From: Tritrichomonas musculus
Lineage: Eukaryota > Parabasalia > Tritrichomonadida > Tritrichomonadidae
Length of the DNA: 64,000 nt
Assembly: GCA_039105265.1 (NCBI GenBank)
Contig: JAPFFF010000010.1
Coordinates: 2,294,001 to 2,358,000 of the forward strand
Reading direction: 5' to 3'
The notes beneath the pieces are model-generated. The model made no database searches and was not told where the DNA came from. It saw only the letters and a program-made list of their open reading frames with translations. Below are positions 61,836 through 64,000 of this stretch, piece by piece. Numbering within the stretch: position 1 is the first letter of the stretch; each line of letters opens with the position of its first letter. The position numbers and the translations under genes were made by a program.

Positions 61836-64000
61836 AGTATAGTATAGGCGGTGTCTCATACTTCACCACCGCCTACACGCTTCGCCACCAAGCTCAGGTA
61901 CACCCTCGCTTGGGCCTCAGCTTCCGGCCAAATACCTACTGAAAAACCTATCGTAAGTATACCCTATCTACATTAGCTAACTTCCCACCCCCATCCCTCA
62001 AGTTCAAGTACATTGTCGTTTTTCAATATTTCTATTAATTTTTTATACAACACTATACAAATGACCACACCATCAGATTTAAAGGTATGGAGTGGTTTTT
62101 AAGCTTTCTAATGGTGTTTTTTGAATTCTACACCCAAAAATACGGTATTTCATCAGCAACTAATTTTGTGTTCCACCTAATCCTGCTCATATCTTGTTAT
62201 GTGAGTAACGATAAAAAAATTAGAAAAGTTTTTAGAATTTGATCTTTCTTGTGAAAACCGGAATATTAATTTGTTGGTAAGAAGATGATTTCCTAAAACA
62301 GTTAGCACCATCTAATAAATTAAATGTTATTTCCTCCCCGTGATACATCCTTTCATATAACTCCTCTACTGCAATATTCATTCGTTTACACTTGTTTAAT
62401 ATACATTGCTTAGGAATTCCTTTCATTCTTATATGATAGCCTTCATTACCTTTTTCATCAACGAGGATATCAAGATAAGATTTCTTTCCTAATGCTATTA
62501 ATTTTCTAGAATAAACTGATCCAATAGCACCTTCAAATGAATCGAAATCACAGTGGAATTGTGTCATTTTCTTACCTATTAATTCTTTATGGTATTTGTT
62601 TTTAAAGATTTGTGCAATTCTCGGTACATCAATTTCTTTTAAATGAAGACTATCACAGTCAGTATAGTAGATGTCTATTCCATTTTGCTCAGCTGTACTC
62701 ATTACCCTATTCATTAAATGTTTGCTCCATGACAAGACACTAGCACCAAAATGAGGTAAATTAAAATGACTGTTTATTGGTTTAACCTTCTTAACATATA
62801 CATTATCAATTGACTTGTTCTCTATCACCTCTGTTATGTAATTATAGTTCTTCCATATATATTTAATGGCTTTATCTTTTGGTATACATTTAGTTTCAGT
62901 TGTTGTTGCCTTTAGGATAGATTTTCCGTAAATGGAATTAAGAAGTAGTTTAATGGTTTGTTGCAATGGATTGTTAGCATCTTGGTATCTCCTTCTTAGA
63001 TTGAACAATTTCTCTATAAATACATTAATCTTGTTGTTGAATCCTTTGTCAAAGTAATATCCTCTAATAAACTCATAATCGAAATCATAAAACTCCATCA
63101 AGTCCATAAAAGCTCTCTTGTCTATGTAATAATTGTTGATAGGATTGTTGTTAAATATTTTTGACCCTTGATCATTCCTACTAAATATTTGACCAAATTT
63201 ATATGGTTTGTCAGCCTTGCACTTGATCTTCTTGATATTGATTTCAATGAAGAACTGATCAAAATCTAATAATTCTTTCGTAAACATATCCGATGGGCCC
63301 GCACGATTAGTACCTGAGGCCTCCAGGCGAATTACTTCAGGCACTCCTTTAGGTACACCAGACATAATACTCATTGCACTAGGATATAAACTGACTGCAT
63401 CAAAATCTTGTATCCTTTCCTCTATATATTGCTTTTCATTATTAGCTGTCATTGTTCTACCTCCACTAACACATCTCTGAATGAAGTTTTGTGGTTTACC
63501 ACTAAGTTGATAACACCCATCAAAGCAACCAAATTTATATGCATAATAGTAGCCAATAGAGCTAATGGATATAAAGTTATGGACATCAAGCATCTTTGTC
63601 TTCGTCTGCTTAAATACTTCTACCAGATCTCTATTAAATTTCTCTACTCCCTTCATTAATACTATGCAATCCAGTTTGCAATAATAGATAGCATACTTCA
63701 TAATATCAATAGCTCCTCCAACATATGCACCACAAGCTTTTGCATTATCTATTAATTGCTTCCAGTCTTGTTTTATCTGTGTCAATGGTTTCTTGTCTTG
63801 GTTCTCTAAGTAATACTGTAGTTGAAATTCAAGCGCAGAGACAGTTTTCCTATTTATGTTCCTTTCAGTATATATTTTATATGCCATTACCTCTTTATGA
63901 ACTGGTAACTGAAACATCTTACCAAATGAAGCTAATGCAGCAGGGATGATAGAGTAGCTATTGCGGAAAGTTAATCTCTTGTTAGGTTTATACTTTGTCA
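61836..64000. mobile_element. Polinton/Maverick, one end and polymerase region
   Basis: From about 61836 (AGTATAGTATAGGCGG) the base composition changes sharply from AT-rich host DNA. A GC-richer terminal segment with short inverted GGCGGTG/CCACCGCC follows to about 62000. Then a protein-primed family B DNA polymerase runs off the right edge. Family: Polinton/Maverick, which are abundant in trichomonads. Only one end is in the window; the integrase, capsid and protease genes expected of the family would lie to the right. The part seen looks whole, which with its distinct composition suggests a young copy. Confidence 0.8.
62232..64000 (-). CDS. Polinton DNA polymerase B (partial at right edge)
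   Basis: Minus-strand frame ending at 62232 and open through the window edge. The ATG at 63917 is internal, since coding similarity continues upstream of it. Recognisable polB landmarks are FDAVSLYPSAM, LLLNSIYGKSI and IYYTDCDSLHL, the three palm-domain regions of protein-primed B polymerases. It would copy the element in Polinton replication. The visible part looks whole. Confidence 0.9.
   Translation of the reverse strand, partial: TKYKPNKRLTFRNSYSIIPAALASFGKMFQLPVHKEVMAYKIYTERNINRKTVSALEFQLQYYLENQDKKPLTQIKQDWKQLIDNAKACGAYVGGAIDIMKYAIYYCKLDCIVLMKGVEKFNRDLVEVFKQTKTKMLDVHNFISISSIGYYYAYKFGCFDGCYQLSGKPQNFIQRCVSGGRTMTANNEKQYIEERIQDFDAVSLYPSAMSIMSGVPKGVPEVIRLEASGTNRAGPSDMFTKELLDFDQFFIEINIKKIKCKADKPYKFGQIFSRNDQGSKIFNNNPINNYYIDKRAFMDLMEFYDFDYEFIRGYYFDKGFNNKINVFIEKLFNLRRRYQDANNPLQQTIKLLLNSIYGKSILKATTTETKCIPKDKAIKYIWKNYNYITEVIENKSIDNVYVKKVKPINSHFNLPHFGASVLSWSKHLMNRVMSTAEQNGIDIYYTDCDSLHLKEIDVPRIAQIFKNKYHKELIGKKMTQFHCDFDSFEGAIGSVYSRKLIALGKKSYLDILVDEKGNEGYHIRMKGIPKQCILNKCKRMNIAVEELYERMYHGEEITFNLLDGANCFRKSSSYQQINIPVFTRKIKF

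Overview
The window is very AT-rich eukaryotic nuclear DNA. Its protein genes look intronless. The best match is a parabasalid of the Tritrichomonas type. That call is inference from family content: BTB/BACK plus ankyrin proteins, BspA-like leucine-rich repeats, Pmp-like beta-helix repeats, many divergent kinases, a Polinton DNA polymerase, and short TCAYTW initiator-like elements 5-20 bases upstream of several start codons. There is no bacterial gene organisation (no operons, no Shine-Dalgarno sites). No ribosomal RNA was seen. Four tRNA genes are present: Pro, Leu and two Asp.

Layout. 1-5.1 kb: a gene tail, a BspA-like relic, tRNA-Pro, a BTB-coiled-coil-ankyrin gene whose downstream ankyrin repeats are separated by 25-bp minisatellite, a short DNA transposon, and tRNA-Leu. 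5.5-10.6 kb: a BTB/F5-8C gene, a broken Pmp-like gene, a BTB-Tubby-like gene and a two-repeat Myb gene. 10.6-15.5 kb: a gene-poor stretch with a hAT-like short element and an ankyrin-family relic. 15.5-22.3 kb: an MFS transporter, an RCC1-kinase and a type I membrane protein. 23.1-26.1 kb: a very divergent beta-tubulin-like gene, a duplicated piece of its 3' end, two tRNA-Asp genes in inverted orientation, and a Gly/Pro/Gln-rich protein. 26.7-28.9 kb: a mariner-like short element next to a tyrosine-recombinase gene enclosed by ~98-bp terminal inverted repeats. 30.7-36.5 kb: a large ankyrin protein, a 7TM-like protein and a minimal Cdc25-like phosphatase. 37.1-45.1 kb: a hAT-like element, a pseudokinase gene split by a 1508-bp TA-flanked element, and a coiled-coil/C1q-like gene. 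46.9-51.1 kb: a second BTB-coiled-coil gene with an ankyrin/minisatellite array on the minus strand. 52-55.7 kb: a broken tandem-kinase gene and a SAP-like multi-TM protein. 56.5-60 kb: an ABC half transporter with a strong internal GC step, and a ubiquitin-like protein. 61.8 kb to the edge: one end of a Polinton/Maverick with its DNA polymerase.

The genes do not form one pathway. They look like ordinary trichomonad repertoire (surface proteins, signalling kinases, transport, cytoskeleton) scattered among many short mobile elements, several with exact target-site duplications. The most unusual structures are four: the two ankyrin loci on opposite strands whose ankyrin modules alternate with the same type of 25-bp satellite; the tyrosine-recombinase element with long inverted termini; the pseudokinase split at one TA; and a 271-bp element whose empty site survives in a second copy of the same region.
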